NCBI GenBank assembly: GCA_937907705.1
Contig: CALCVP010000031.1
Span: 186,001-250,000 of the forward strand
Direction: 5' to 3'
DNA: 64,000 bases
Source: an uncultured Prevotella sp.
Lineage (GTDB): Bacteria > Bacteroidota > Bacteroidia > Bacteroidales > Bacteroidaceae
Shown here: positions 26,545 through 36,549 of the stretch, in pieces
Layout: each line of letters opens with the position of its first letter
Position numbering within the stretch: position 1 is the first letter of the stretch
Notes under the pieces: model-generated
Databases searched by the model: none
What the model was told of the DNA's origin: nothing
The model's input: the letters and a program-made list of their open reading frames with translations, nothing else
Position numbers and translations under genes: made by a program

Positions 26545-27099
26545 ATGCGCAAACTGAAAACCATAGAGATGCACCGCCTCACGGTGGACGAGTTCAAGCA
26601 TGCCCGCAAGATGCCGCTCATTGTGGTGCTCGACGATGTGCGCTCGCTCCACAATGTAGGCTCCGTGCTGCGCTCTGCCGATGCTTTCAGTGTGCAGGCG
26701 GTATGGATGTGTGGTATTACCGCCACACCGCCGCAGCCTGAGATACACAAGACAGCACTTGGGGCAGAAGACAGTGTGGAGTGGAAATACTTTCCTACCG
26801 CCGCCGAGGCAGTGGAGCAACTGCACAAAATGAACTGCACGGTGTGTGCCATAGAGCAGTGTGAGGGCAGCACCAAGCTGCAGGATTTTGTGCCACAGCC
26901 GCAAGGCACCTGTGCCGTCATCTTGGGCAACGAGGTAAAAGGCGTGCACCAAGAGGTGGTAGACCAAAGCGACTGCTGCCTGGAGATACCGCAGTTCGGC
27001 ACCAAACACTCGCTCAATGTCAGCGTAACGGCAGGCATTGTGATATGGCACTTTGCACGGCATCTGCTGCTCGGCACAGCCGCTGCTCCGCATAAGTAG
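26545..27099 (+). CDS. SpoU/TrmH-family RNA 2'-O-methyltransferase
   Basis: A 184-residue SPOUT methyltransferase, near the short TrmL/TrmH size. Motif 1 is VLDDVRSLHNVGSVLRSADAF (conserved Asn and Arg), motif 2 is CAVILGNEVKGV (the Gly-Asn-Glu of the trefoil knot), and motif 3 is LEIPQFGTKHSLNVSVTAGIVIW (SLNVS, cofactor site). It is expected to methylate a ribose in tRNA or rRNA. The ATG at 26545 gives a start MRKLKTIEMHRL that fits the family; an upstream ATG at 26533 overlaps sufE by 8 nt and is also possible. It is the last gene of the U32-sufE group. Confidence 0.92.
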   Translation: MRKLKTIEMHRLTVDEFKHARKMPLIVVLDDVRSLHNVGSVLRSADAFSVQAVWMCGITATPPQPEIHKTALGAEDSVEWKYFPTAAEAVEQLHKMNCTVCAIEQCEGSTKLQDFVPQPQGTCAVILGNEVKGVHQEVVDQSDCCLEIPQFGTKHSLNVSVTAGIVIWHFARHLLLGTAAAPHK

Positions 27100-27184
27100 G
27101 CACATAGGGCAGACCACACCTGCGTATAGCCGAGGCAAAACCGCAGGTTTAGGGTTTTCCCCATCATCATTTAGGGGCACCCCT

Positions 27185-27216
27185 TTGGCGCATCAGCCGG
27201 CAAATGTTATCTTCGC
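27185..27216 (+). promoter_or_regulatory. Promoter (variant) for the small outer-membrane barrel gene
   Basis: TTTG at 27185-27188, 20-nt spacer, TATCTTCG at 27209-27216; the -7 box has C where the consensus has T. Same TTCG variant recurs at 38661 and 40275. Confidence 0.5.
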
Positions 27217-27244
27217 ACCCGTAAACCATTAATAAACAAGCACA

Positions 27245-27934
27245 ATGAGAAGATTTCTTATCATAACAGTTACCGCCCTGCTGCTGTCTGTTACAGCACA
27301 GGCTCAAAGCTATCAGCAAAGCAAGTATTATAACCCGCAGACGCATAAACTCGATTACGGCTACAACGGACGCAACAGCGGACTGGGCACCGGCGACATG
27401 TATTATGGCTTGCGCTTGGGCCCCTCGTTCTCTACTGTCAACTCTGACGACAAGGCACTGGACGGCGGCAACTCGCAGACAGGCCTTAACCTGGGCGCAG
27501 TAGTGGGCATTCCGCTTTCAGATGTTACCCCTCTCTATGCCGAGTTAGGACTCTTCTACAACGAGAAGGGTGGAAAAAGCACTTATGAAGGCAAGAAAAT
27601 GACCTATGACCTCAACTATCTGGAAGTACCTTTCGTAGTGAAATATATCTATGATGTAGACGGCGACTTTTCAGTGCAGCCCTTTGTAGGCGGCTATCTG
27701 GCCATGGGCATCAGCGGTAAAGTAAAGAACTATGGCGACCGTGAGGCCTCAGGCTCTTTCTCAAAACGCTATTTCCAGCGCTTTGACGGAGGCTTGCGTC
27801 TGGGCTGTGGCGTGGCTTACGACCTGTTTTATGCCGATATCTCTTACGATATAGGCTTGGCCAACATCTGCCACGACGAGTTTGACACTTCGCACAACGG
27901 ATGCTTGTCTATCAATTTTGGTGTCAACTTCTGA
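27245..27934 (+). CDS. Outer-membrane beta-barrel protein, PorT/OmpA-barrel type
   Basis: A 229-residue exported protein with a signal peptide (RRFLIITVTALLLSVTAQAQ). Residues about 45-229 form a small beta-barrel of the outer-membrane-beta-barrel (porin-family) type: the first strand begins MYYGLRLGPSFSTVNSDD, typical alternating strands follow (GLNLGAVVGIPLSDVTPLYAELGLFYNEKGG, DLNYLEVPFVVKYIY), and the last strand ends in an aromatic residue, LSINFGVNF, as needed for BAM insertion. No enzymatic residues are visible; the role may be structural. It has its own promoter and a very strong terminator, so it is a monocistronic unit. Confidence 0.88.
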   Translation: MRRFLIITVTALLLSVTAQAQSYQQSKYYNPQTHKLDYGYNGRNSGLGTGDMYYGLRLGPSFSTVNSDDKALDGGNSQTGLNLGAVVGIPLSDVTPLYAELGLFYNEKGGKSTYEGKKMTYDLNYLEVPFVVKYIYDVDGDFSVQPFVGGYLAMGISGKVKNYGDREASGSFSKRYFQRFDGGLRLGCGVAYDLFYADISYDIGLANICHDEFDTSHNGCLSINFGVNF

Positions 27935-27948
27935 TGTAAAAGGGTTTG

Positions 27949-28006
27949 TCATAATAGCAAAAGCCGCTGTCTTGACCATGCAAGACAGCGGCTTTTGCTA
28001 TTATGA
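27949..28006. terminator. Strong bidirectional terminator
   Basis: A 26-bp perfect stem (27949-27974 and 27981-28006) with a 6-nt loop; the lower part contains GCAAAAGCCGCTGTCTTG. It separates the convergent barrel gene (+) and DEAD-box helicase (-). Confidence 0.9.
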
Positions 28007-28023
28007 TACTGTGTTTCTTCTGT

Positions 28024-29943
28024 TTATTTCTTCTTGGGTCGGCGGCGTGCCCATCCCTCTTCGCTGAAGTCTGGCTCCTCGCCTACCAACTTGACATCGT
28101 GGTCTTGGCTGAAGAACTGGCGCCAGTCCTCGCTCTTGTTGCCACGGGCAGCACCGCGCTTGCCACGGCTGCCGGCCTGTCGGTCGCCTTTATTGTCATC
28201 GTGGTTGCGCTTGGAGCGCTTCTCGTATTTGGCAAAGCCATCCTCATTGCCGCCACGGTCGCCGCGGCGCGAACGGCCCTTGCTGCTGCTGTTTCCACCC
28301 GAAGCACCCTCACGGTCGGCCTCATTGCAGCGCACGTCGCGGTTCTTGTACACGGTGCCGTCTATGGCATCCATCACGCGTTGTGCATCTTTCTCAGGCA
28401 CTTCTATGTAGGAGAATTTGTTCAGCAGGTCGATATGGCCCACTTCCTGGCGGCCTTTCACATGGCGGTTGATAAACTGCATCACCTCGCCAGGATAGAA
28501 ACCGTCTGCCTTGCCCAAATTGATAAACAGGCGCGTGTAGCCCTTCTCTGCCTGATGGCTGCGCTGGCGGTCGCGTGGAGCACGTTCTTTCTTGCCCTGG
28601 CGCTCACCGCGGGCAGAAGGCTTCTCTATCTCCGGGGCATCGGCATAATAGGCCAGGAACTTGCCAAACTCCAAGCTTACGATCTTCTTGATGACATCCT
28701 CCTTGTCCATGTACTCGAAATAGCGGTTGATGTCGGTCATAAAGGGCGCTATCTCCTCCTCGTTGACATCCGTCTTTACAATCTCGTCCATCACCTTGTA
28801 CAGCTGTTTCTTGCATATCTCCTGTGCCGATGGTATCTCGCCTTCTACAAATTCCTTGCCTATCTCCTTCTCGATGGCACGCATCTTGGCACGCTCACGG
28901 GTGTGGATAATAGAGATGGAAGTACCCTTCTTGCCGGCTCTGCCCGTGCGGCCGCTGCGGTGGGTGTAGCTCTCTATATCGTCGGGCAAGCCAAAGTTGA
29001 TGACATGGGTAAGGTCTTCCACATCCAGTCCGCGGGCAGCCACATCAGTAGCCACCAACAGTTGGGTAAGATGCTGGCGGAACTTCTGCATCGTAATGTC
29101 GCGCTGCTGTTGCGACAGGTCGCCATGCAGCGGCTCGGCATTGTAGCCGTCATGTATCAGCTTGTCGGCAATCTCTTGTGTCTCGCGCTTGGTACGGCAG
29201 AAAATGATGGCAAATATCTTGGGGTAAAAGTCTACGATGCGCTTCAGTGCCAAGTATTTGTCCTTGGCATTGACCATGTAGTAGATATGGTTGACGTGTT
29301 CAGCGCCCTCATTGCGGCTGCCCACTACAATCTCTTTGGGGTCGCGCAGATAGGTGCGGGCTATCTTTTCAATCTCTCTGCTCATGGTAGCCGAGAAAAG
29401 CAGCGTGTTTCTATCATCGGGCACACCCTCGAATATCTCGTTGATACTGTCTGAAAAACCCATGTTCAGCATCTCGTCAGCCTCGTCCAGCACCACATTC
29501 TTGACAGCCTCCAGGCGCGCGGCGCCACGGTTCATCAAGTCAATCAGTCGGCCTGGCGTAGCCACAATAATCTGTGCGCCACGCTTCAGCTGCCTTATCT
29601 GGTTCTCAATGGAGGTTCCTCCGTAGACAGCCACCACGTTAATACCGTCAATATACTTTGAAAACTCTTTTAAATCGTCTGCTATCTGTAAACAGAGTTC
29701 ACGCGTAGGACTCAAGATAAGTGCCTGAGTCTGCTTCACTCTTGCGTCTGTGCGCTGCAAAACAGGTATGCCAAAAGCGGCGGTCTTGCCTGTTCCTGTC
29801 TGCGCAAGCGCAATAACATCATTTCTGTTTCCGAGTAAATAAGGGATAACTTCTTCCTGTACGGGCATGGGAGCTTCAAAACCAAGCTCCTCAATGGCGC
29901 GGCGAATCTCTTCGCTAACGCCTAATTCTTCAAATGTCTTCAA
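28024..29943 (-). CDS. deaD: DEAD-box RNA helicase with DbpA-type RNA-binding domain
   Basis: A 639-residue RNA helicase of the DeaD/CsdA type. Helicase motifs in order: Q motif PMPVQEEVIPYLL, Walker A AQTGTGKT, Ia PTRELCLQ, II VLDEADEML, III SATMSREI, VI HRSGRTGRAGKKG. A DbpA-like RNA-binding domain (RLFINLGKADGFYPGEVMQF) and a long basic, Arg/Gly/Lys-rich C-terminal tail follow. It unwinds rRNA or mRNA structure, typically in ribosome assembly or cold. The start is a TTG at 29943: an in-frame stop lies just upstream and the first in-frame ATG would delete the N-terminal Phe that belongs to the Q motif. A good promoter lies about 25 nt upstream. Confidence 0.95.
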   Translation of the reverse strand: MKTFEELGVSEEIRRAIEELGFEAPMPVQEEVIPYLLGNRNDVIALAQTGTGKTAAFGIPVLQRTDARVKQTQALILSPTRELCLQIADDLKEFSKYIDGINVVAVYGGTSIENQIRQLKRGAQIIVATPGRLIDLMNRGAARLEAVKNVVLDEADEMLNMGFSDSINEIFEGVPDDRNTLLFSATMSREIEKIARTYLRDPKEIVVGSRNEGAEHVNHIYYMVNAKDKYLALKRIVDFYPKIFAIIFCRTKRETQEIADKLIHDGYNAEPLHGDLSQQQRDITMQKFRQHLTQLLVATDVAARGLDVEDLTHVINFGLPDDIESYTHRSGRTGRAGKKGTSISIIHTRERAKMRAIEKEIGKEFVEGEIPSAQEICKKQLYKVMDEIVKTDVNEEEIAPFMTDINRYFEYMDKEDVIKKIVSLEFGKFLAYYADAPEIEKPSARGERQGKKERAPRDRQRSHQAEKGYTRLFINLGKADGFYPGEVMQFINRHVKGRQEVGHIDLLNKFSYIEVPEKDAQRVMDAIDGTVYKNRDVRCNEADREGASGGNSSSKGRSRRGDRGGNEDGFAKYEKRSKRNHDDNKGDRQAGSRGKRGAARGNKSEDWRQFFSQDHDVKLVGEEPDFSEEGWARRRPKKK

Positions 29944-29967
29944 TCTAAAAAATAATTATTTCCGATG

Positions 29968-29998
29968 CAAAGATAGAACAAAATTGACAGAAATGCAA
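29968..29998 (-). promoter_or_regulatory. Promoter for deaD
   Basis: Minus strand TATCTTTG (29975 to 29968), TTG 20 nt upstream (29998 to 29996). The start codon follows after about 25 nt. The rest of the 29944-30475 gap is AT-rich with no gene I can support. Confidence 0.7.
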
Positions 29999-30415
29999 GA
30001 ATATAGGTGTGTAAAACCGCATATTTATTTCATTTTCAAGCAAATGCAATGGATAAAACTCCTTTTTCAACACCATGAATACATATTCCGATTCCATGGC
30101 TGTAAGCCTGGTAGAGACACAGGACAGGCATGCAAAGTTATCTGACAGGGCTGCGAAAGCCCCGTTGCAGGTTGATGGCAGACAGTAGGCATGCGACCGT
30201 TTATCACCATAGAAGGTAATGAAAAGTAAAGTTTTTCAACCTTTTTATCAACAAAATGAGTAAAAGTTTCACTTTATAATGTTTTTTACAAGAATAACTT
30301 TCTATATGTAAAAGAAAGTAGTTGAATATCAGACAAATTATAACCAACACCGTAATACGATAATATTAATGTACAAATTGTGTGTAAAAATACTCGCAAA
30401 TAGAAAGATTTTTAA

Positions 30416-30423
30416 TACTTTTG
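30416..30423 (+). promoter_or_regulatory. Promoter -7 box for gltBD
   Basis: TACTTTTG, followed by C, matches TAnnTTTG; the leader to the ATG at 30476 is about 45 nt. No -33 TTG in range, which fits a promoter that needs an activator, but that is inference. Confidence 0.55.
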
Positions 30424-30475
30424 CAACCATATTGATACAAATACGTGAATTTTATAATTTAAATGCAACTGGAAA

Positions 30476-33400
30476 ATGGGAAATGGATTGTATAATGCAG
30501 AGTACGAGCACGACGCGTGTGGCGTCGGCATGGTTGTAAACATTCATGGCAACAAGAGCCATGACTTGGTGGACAATGCACTGAAGGTACTCGAAAACAT
30601 GCGCCACCGCGGTGCTGAAGGAGCGGACAACAAGACAGGAGACGGTGCAGGTATCTTGCTGCAAATACCCCACGAGTTTATTCTTTTACAGGGTATTCCA
30701 GTGCCGGAAAAGGGAAAATACGGCACAGGACTGATTTTCTTTCCGAAAGACAAGAAGAAACAGCAAGACATTCTCAGCGTAATGATTGAAGAGATAGAGC
30801 GCGAAGGACTCTCTCTGATGCACTTGCGCAACGTGCCTACCAACCCCGACTGCCTGGGAGTAACCGCTCTTGAGAGTGAACCCGATATCAAACAGGTGTT
30901 TGTAACAGGCGTTACCGACGACAAGGTGCCTGTGTTTGAACGTACACTGTACCTTATCAGAAAGCGCATAGAGAAGCGCGTCAGCGATAAGGACTTCTAC
31001 ATTTGCTCGCTTTCCAGCAAAAACATCATCTATAAAGGTATGTTGTCGAGCTTGCAGCTCAGACAGTATTTCCCCGATTTGACCAATAATTATTTTACCA
31101 GTGGACTGGCATTGGTGCACTCTCGCTTCTCTACCAACACCTTTCCTACATGGAGCTTGGCACAGCCTTTCAGGCTCTTGTGCCACAATGGCGAGATAAA
31201 CACCATCCGAGGCAACCGCAGCTGGATGCAGGCACGCGAGAGTGTGCTCAGCTCAGAGACCTTGGGCGACATCAAGGCCATATCACCTATCATACAGCCG
31301 GGCATGAGCGATTCGGCAAGTCTGGACAATGTGTTTGAGTTCTTCGTCATGAGCGGACTCTCATTGCCACACGCCATGGCACTGATGGTGCCGGAAAGCT
31401 TTAATGACAAGAACCCTATCTCTGAAGACCTCAAGGCCTTCTACGAGTATCATTCTATATTGATGGAGCCTTGGGACGGTCCGGCAGCACTGCTTTTCAG
31501 CGATGGGCGCTTTGCCGGTGGCATGCTCGACCGTAACGGTTTGCGCCCGGCACGCTATACCATCACCAAAAACGATACCATGGTGGTGGCTTCTGAGGTG
31601 GGCGTCATGGACTTTGACCCTACTGAGATTGCAGAAAAAGGACGCTTGCAGCCAGGAAAGATATTGCTCATTGATACCCAAGAGGGCAAGATTTACTATG
31701 ATGGCGAAATCAAAGAGCGCCTTGCAGCAGAGCATCCTTACCGCCAATGGCTTTCTACCAACCGCATACAGCTGGAAAAACTTAAGAGTGGACGTAAGGT
31801 AAACAATGCTGTCAGCGACCTTGTAAGACACGAAATGGTATTCGGTTTCGGAGAAGAAGACATTGACAACACCATCGTTCCAATGTGTGTAAACGGTCAG
31901 GAGCCTACTGCCGCTATGGGAAATGACACGCCTTTGGCTGTGTTGAGCGACAAGCCGCAGGTGTTTTTCAACTATTTTAGGCAACAGTTTGCCCAAGTTA
32001 CCAACCCTGCCATCGACTCTATCCGTGAAAATCTTGTCATGTCTCTTACCGAATACATCGGTAGAGTGGGTTCAGGCATCCTTAATCCCGATGAGAGTAA
32101 CTGCAAGATGGTGCGCTTGCCACATCCTATTTTGAACAATACCCAACTCGATATTCTGTGCAACATCCGCTATAAAGGCTTCAACACCGTGAAGCTGCCC
32201 ATTCTCTTTGAATGCAGCAAAGGCGAAGAAGGACTGCGCGAAGCACTTGAAAAACTGTGCAAGGAGGCTGAACGCAGCGTGGACGATGGCTATAATTATA
32301 TTATATTGTCTGACCGCGACATTGATGAAAAGCATGCTGCCATCCCGTCACTGTTGGCAGTAAGTGCTGTGCATCACTATCTTATATCTGTAGGAAAGCG
32401 TGTGCAGACTGCGTTGATTGTAGAGAGTGGCGAGATAAGAGAAACCATGCATGCTGCCCTGTTGTTGGGTTATGGTGCGTCAGCACTGTGTCCTTACATG
32501 ACATTTGCTATCCTCGATGACCTCGTAAAGAAGGGAAAGATACAGGAAAACTATGAAACAGCCGAGGCAAACTATATCAAGGCGGTAAAGAAAGCACTGC
32601 TCAAGATTATGGCCAAGATGGGTATCTCAACCATTCGCTCCTATCGCGGTGCACAAATCTTTGAGAGCATCGGCTTGTCTGAAAGCCTTTTGAAGGCTTA
32701 TTTCGGTACAGAAGTGAGCACTATTGGCGGCATTGGACTTGAGACCATAGCCAAAGATGCTATTGCTATGCACGATATGGGCTTCAAGAAGAAGGAAGAT
32801 CCCGACTTCTTGCCTAACCTCGGACAGTTCCATTACCGTAAAGACGGTATCAAACATGCCTGGAACCCAGAGACCATTGCTACCTTGCAACTGGCCACTC
32901 GTACAGGCAACTATCAGAAATACAAGGAGTTTACACGCTTGGTAGACCATAAAGAGAGTCCCATATTTATACGCGACTTCCTCGATTTCAAGCGTAATCC
33001 AATCAGCATGGACAAAGTTGAACCCGTAGAAAGCATCGTCAAGCACTTTGTGGCAGGCGCAATGAGCTTTGGAGCGCTGAGTAAAGAGGCGCACGAAGCT
33101 ATCTGTTTGGCCATGAATAAGCTGGGCACGCGCTCCAATACGGGTGAAGGCGGCGAAGACAACGAACGTTTCCACTCGTCAATAGACGGCATCTCGCTTT
33201 CAAGCAAGACCAAACAGGTGGCTTCCGGACGCTTCGGCGTAACCGCAGAGTATCTTGTCAATGCTGAAGAGATACAGATTAAGGTGGCACAAGGTGCAAA
33301 ACCGGGTGAGGGAGGACAGCTTCCTGGCTTCAAGGTCAATGAAATCATTGCCAAGACACGCCACTCTATACCTGGCATTTCGCTGATTTCGCCTCCACCT

Positions 33401-34948
33401 CACCATGATATTTATTCAATAGAAGACTTGGCACAGCTTATCTTCGATTTGAAAAACATCAATCCAAGTGCCGCTATCAGTGTGAAGCTGGTGGCAGAGA
33501 GTGGTGTAGGAACTATCGCTGCCGGTGTGGCTAAGGCCAAAGCTGACTTGATAGTCATATCCGGTGCTGAGGGCGGTACCGGTGCTTCACCAGCTTCAAG
33601 CATGCGTTTTGCCGGTATATCGCCGGAGATTGGCATTAGTGAAACACAGCAAACGCTGGTCAAGAACGGTTTGCGTGGTCAGGTAAGACTGCAAGTAGAC
33701 GGTCAGCTAAAGACAGGACGCGACATCATTACCATGGCACTGTTGGGCGCAGAAGAGTTTGGTTTCGGTACATTGACGCTCATTGTATTGGGCTGTGTCA
33801 TGATGCGCAAGTGCAATTTGAACACTTGTCCATTGGGCGTTACCACTCAAAATCCTGAGCTTCGCAAGCATTTTATCGGCAAATACGAGTACCTTGTCAA
33901 CTACTTTACATTCTTGGCACAAGAGGTCAGGGAGTATCTGGCAGAGATGGGATATACCAATCTCAACGATATAGTGGGCCACACAGAGTTGCTTGTCAAG
34001 AAAGATACAGAGAAAGGCACCAAGAGCAGTCTGCTTGACTTTAGCCGGTTGCTGCACAAGGAGGTCGGCAACTGCTCACTGTATCATACCACCGAGCAGA
34101 TACATGACCTTGACAACATACTTGACCAGCAGATTATACGATCCTCGCAGAAGGCTATTGAAGACAAGGAAGAGGTGAACCTCGACTATGCTATCAAGAA
34201 TACTGACCGTGCAGTGGGCACAATGCTCAGTGGCATCATTGCCGGCAAGTATGGTCAGGAGGGCTTGCCAGATTCTACTGTCAATATCAAGTTCAAGGGC
34301 AGTGCAGGTCAAAGCTTCGGCGCTTTCCTTACCAAAGGTATCAGCTTTAAGCTTGAAGGCGAGGCCAACGACTACTTTGGCAAGGGTTTGAGCGGTGGAC
34401 GAATAGCCATCTTGCCCCCTGTAAGAAGCAATTTCAATGCAGAAGACAATATCATAGCCGGCAACACGGGTCTTTATGGCGCCACAAGCGGCGAGCTATA
34501 CATCAACGGTAAGGTGGGCGAACGCTTCGGTGTGCGCAATTCCGGCGCCATAGCGGTGCTGGAAGGCGCCGGAGACCACTGCTGCGAGTATATGACTGGC
34601 GGCCGTGTAGTAGTGTTGGGCGAGACCGGACGCAACTTTGCTGCCGGCATGAGTGGCGGCGTTGCTTATGTGTGGGACAAGAACCACAACTTTGATTACT
34701 TCTGCAACATGGACATGGTAGAGATTAATCTGGTGGAAGACAGCAACTACCGCAAGGAGCTGCACGAGCTTATCAGGCAGCATTATCTCTACACAGGTTC
34801 AAAATTGGCACGCACCATGCTGGACGATTGGAACCGTTATGTGGAAGACTTTATACAAGTGGTGCCGATCGAATACAAGCGTGTGCTGCAAGAAGAGCAA
34901 GTAAGAAAGCTGCAACAGAAGATAGCAGACATGCAAAGAGACTATTAA
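30476..34948 (+). CDS. gltB: Glutamate synthase, large subunit
   Basis: A 1490-residue protein of full GltB length. It has the three expected domains: an N-terminal glutaminase class II domain with the catalytic Cys15 exposed after cleavage of a 14-residue propeptide (EHDACGVGMVV), a central FMN/synthase barrel with the 3Fe-4S cysteines in CVMMRKCNLNTCPLGV and a GXXGXG-like GAEGGTGASP, and a C-terminal right-handed helix with G-rich repeats (GLYGATSGELYINGKVGERF). It converts 2-oxoglutarate plus glutamine to two glutamates in ammonia assimilation. It pairs with GltD 118 nt downstream, which supplies electrons from NAD(P)H. Confidence 0.98.
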   Translation: MGNGLYNAEYEHDACGVGMVVNIHGNKSHDLVDNALKVLENMRHRGAEGADNKTGDGAGILLQIPHEFILLQGIPVPEKGKYGTGLIFFPKDKKKQQDILSVMIEEIEREGLSLMHLRNVPTNPDCLGVTALESEPDIKQVFVTGVTDDKVPVFERTLYLIRKRIEKRVSDKDFYICSLSSKNIIYKGMLSSLQLRQYFPDLTNNYFTSGLALVHSRFSTNTFPTWSLAQPFRLLCHNGEINTIRGNRSWMQARESVLSSETLGDIKAISPIIQPGMSDSASLDNVFEFFVMSGLSLPHAMALMVPESFNDKNPISEDLKAFYEYHSILMEPWDGPAALLFSDGRFAGGMLDRNGLRPARYTITKNDTMVVASEVGVMDFDPTEIAEKGRLQPGKILLIDTQEGKIYYDGEIKERLAAEHPYRQWLSTNRIQLEKLKSGRKVNNAVSDLVRHEMVFGFGEEDIDNTIVPMCVNGQEPTAAMGNDTPLAVLSDKPQVFFNYFRQQFAQVTNPAIDSIRENLVMSLTEYIGRVGSGILNPDESNCKMVRLPHPILNNTQLDILCNIRYKGFNTVKLPILFECSKGEEGLREALEKLCKEAERSVDDGYNYIILSDRDIDEKHAAIPSLLAVSAVHHYLISVGKRVQTALIVESGEIRETMHAALLLGYGASALCPYMTFAILDDLVKKGKIQENYETAEANYIKAVKKALLKIMAKMGISTIRSYRGAQIFESIGLSESLLKAYFGTEVSTIGGIGLETIAKDAIAMHDMGFKKKEDPDFLPNLGQFHYRKDGIKHAWNPETIATLQLATRTGNYQKYKEFTRLVDHKESPIFIRDFLDFKRNPISMDKVEPVESIVKHFVAGAMSFGALSKEAHEAICLAMNKLGTRSNTGEGGEDNERFHSSIDGISLSSKTKQVASGRFGVTAEYLVNAEEIQIKVAQGAKPGEGGQLPGFKVNEIIAKTRHSIPGISLISPPPHHDIYSIEDLAQLIFDLKNINPSAAISVKLVAESGVGTIAAGVAKAKADLIVISGAEGGTGASPASSMRFAGISPEIGISETQQTLVKNGLRGQVRLQVDGQLKTGRDIITMALLGAEEFGFGTLTLIVLGCVMMRKCNLNTCPLGVTTQNPELRKHFIGKYEYLVNYFTFLAQEVREYLAEMGYTNLNDIVGHTELLVKKDTEKGTKSSLLDFSRLLHKEVGNCSLYHTTEQIHDLDNILDQQIIRSSQKAIEDKEEVNLDYAIKNTDRAVGTMLSGIIAGKYGQEGLPDSTVNIKFKGSAGQSFGAFLTKGISFKLEGEANDYFGKGLSGGRIAILPPVRSNFNAEDNIIAGNTGLYGATSGELYINGKVGERFGVRNSGAIAVLEGAGDHCCEYMTGGRVVVLGETGRNFAAGMSGGVAYVWDKNHNFDYFCNMDMVEINLVEDSNYRKELHELIRQHYLYTGSKLARTMLDDWNRYVEDFIQVVPIEYKRVLQEEQVRKLQQKIADMQRDY

Positions 34949-35066
34949 TATTGGAATATTCAAGATGAAGCGGCGGAGGCTACGTTGCCAACTGCTTTCG
35001 TAACTCCATTGAAACAATGGCGGAATATTTCAATTTTCAAGTTCTAAAGTTTTTAAATTAAACATC

Positions 35067-36410
35067 ATGGGAAATCCTAAAGCATTTCTGACAATACACC
35101 GCAAGGAAGCGGGATATAGACCGGTACATGACCGTATTCATGATTTTGGCGAGGTTGAACAGACCCTCAACTCAAGCGACCGCAGGCTGCAAGCATCGCG
35201 TTGTATGGACTGTGGCGTGCCGTTTTGCCACTGGGCATGCCCTTTGGGCAACAAACCGCCGGAGTGGAACGATGCACTCTACAAGGGCGATTGGGAGTTG
35301 GCTTACCGCTTGCTCAATGATACCAACGACTTTCCTGAATTTACGGGCCGCATCTGTCCTGCCCTTTGCGAGAAGGCTTGCGTACTGAACTTGGTGGAGC
35401 ATGAGCCTACTACCAACCGTGAAGATGAGGCTTCCATTACCGAACACGCCTTTGAAGAGAATTATGTGCGCATACATCACCCTGAGCGCAATGGCAAGAA
35501 GGTGGCTGTTATCGGTGCCGGTCCTGCCGGATTGGTGGCTGCCAACCGCCTGAACTTGATGGGCTATACCGTAACTGTGTATGACAAGAATGAGGATGCG
35601 GGCGGTTTGCTGCGTTATGGCATTCCTAACTTCAAGCTAAACAAGGCGGTAATAGACCGCCGCATGAATGTATTGAGACAGGAAGGACTTGACTTCAAGT
35701 TTGGTGAAGCTGTCAATGTAGAGAAGCTGCCTGCGGGTTATGATGCCTATGTGATAGCTACCGGCACACCTACTGCACGCGACCTGAAGATACCAGGACG
35801 CGACTTGAAAGGCGTTTACTTTGCACTGGAGATGCTGAGCCAGCAGAACAGGGTGCTGGCTGGCATGGAGTTCAGCCGCGATGAACTGGTAAATGCCAAG
35901 GGAAAGAATGTGCTGGTGATTGGCGGTGGCGACACCGGAAGCGACTGTATCGGCACTGCGCACCGTCAAGGCTGCAAGAGTGTTACGCAGATAGAAATCA
36001 TGCCAAAGCCTCCTGTGGGTCCTGACGACCCCAAGAATCCATGGCCTAACTGGCCGAGAACGCTGAAAACCACATCGAGCCACGAGGAAGGTTGCACCCG
36101 CAGGTGGAACATCAACTCGCTGAGATTCTTGGGTAAGGACGGCAAACTCACTGGAGTAGAGGTGCAAGAGATTACCTGGAAGCCCAATCCTGACGGCGGA
36201 CGCCCTCTCATGGAGCCTGTGGGCAAGCCTGAGATAATCAAGGCAGAGATGGTATTGCTGGCTATGGGCTTTCTCAAGCCTGAGCAACCTAAGTTTGCCG
36301 GCAATGTGTTTGTGGCCGGCGATGCTGCCAACGGTGCTTCGTTGGTGGTGAGAGCCATGGCCAGTGGCCGTGAGGCGGCAAAGAAAGTGGATGCGTTCCT
36401 GAACAAATAA
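35067..36410 (+). CDS. gltD: Glutamate synthase, small subunit
   Basis: A 447-residue flavoprotein of normal GltD length. The N-terminal domain carries the Fe-S cysteines in RCMDCGVPFCHWACPLGN and CPALCEKACVLN; the first dinucleotide fold is VAVIGAGPAGLVAANRL (FAD), the second is VLVIGGGDTGSDCIG (NADPH). It oxidises NAD(P)H and passes electrons to the FMN of GltB. The gap between gltB and gltD holds a small hairpin (CCATTGAAACAATGG at 35006-35020) and two near-copies of GGAATATT, but no clear promoter, so both are probably on one transcript. A hairpin terminator follows. Confidence 0.98.
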   Translation: MGNPKAFLTIHRKEAGYRPVHDRIHDFGEVEQTLNSSDRRLQASRCMDCGVPFCHWACPLGNKPPEWNDALYKGDWELAYRLLNDTNDFPEFTGRICPALCEKACVLNLVEHEPTTNREDEASITEHAFEENYVRIHHPERNGKKVAVIGAGPAGLVAANRLNLMGYTVTVYDKNEDAGGLLRYGIPNFKLNKAVIDRRMNVLRQEGLDFKFGEAVNVEKLPAGYDAYVIATGTPTARDLKIPGRDLKGVYFALEMLSQQNRVLAGMEFSRDELVNAKGKNVLVIGGGDTGSDCIGTAHRQGCKSVTQIEIMPKPPVGPDDPKNPWPNWPRTLKTTSSHEEGCTRRWNINSLRFLGKDGKLTGVEVQEITWKPNPDGGRPLMEPVGKPEIIKAEMVLLAMGFLKPEQPKFAGNVFVAGDAANGASLVVRAMASGREAAKKVDAFLNK

Positions 36411-36492
36411 TTATAAAATTTCATTTGTATCTCACATTTGTTGGTGGCCGCAGTCAGTATTCCTTCATATTGTGGCCACAAGTTTGCATCAA

Positions 36493-36549
36493 GGGGTTTG
36501 CCCAAATGGATAGGCGTGATGCCTACCCCAAGCGGGCAAACCCCGTTTT
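36493..36549 (+). terminator. Terminator of gltBD
   Basis: GGGGTTTGCCC (36493-36503) pairs exactly with GGGCAAACCCC (36534-36544), with a nested AGGC/GCCT stem, followed by GTTTTTGT. Confidence 0.75.

Noticed and set aside
28003..29454. A 483-codon plus-strand frame opposite deaD
   Set aside because: It mirrors the helicase gene on the other strand; the low-complexity hydrophobic product is an artefact of codon bias.
29944..30475. A small RNA or gene in the deaD-gltB gap
   Set aside because: Only promoter boxes for both genes and a weak GGGCT/AGCCC stem were seen; nothing brackets a transcript.
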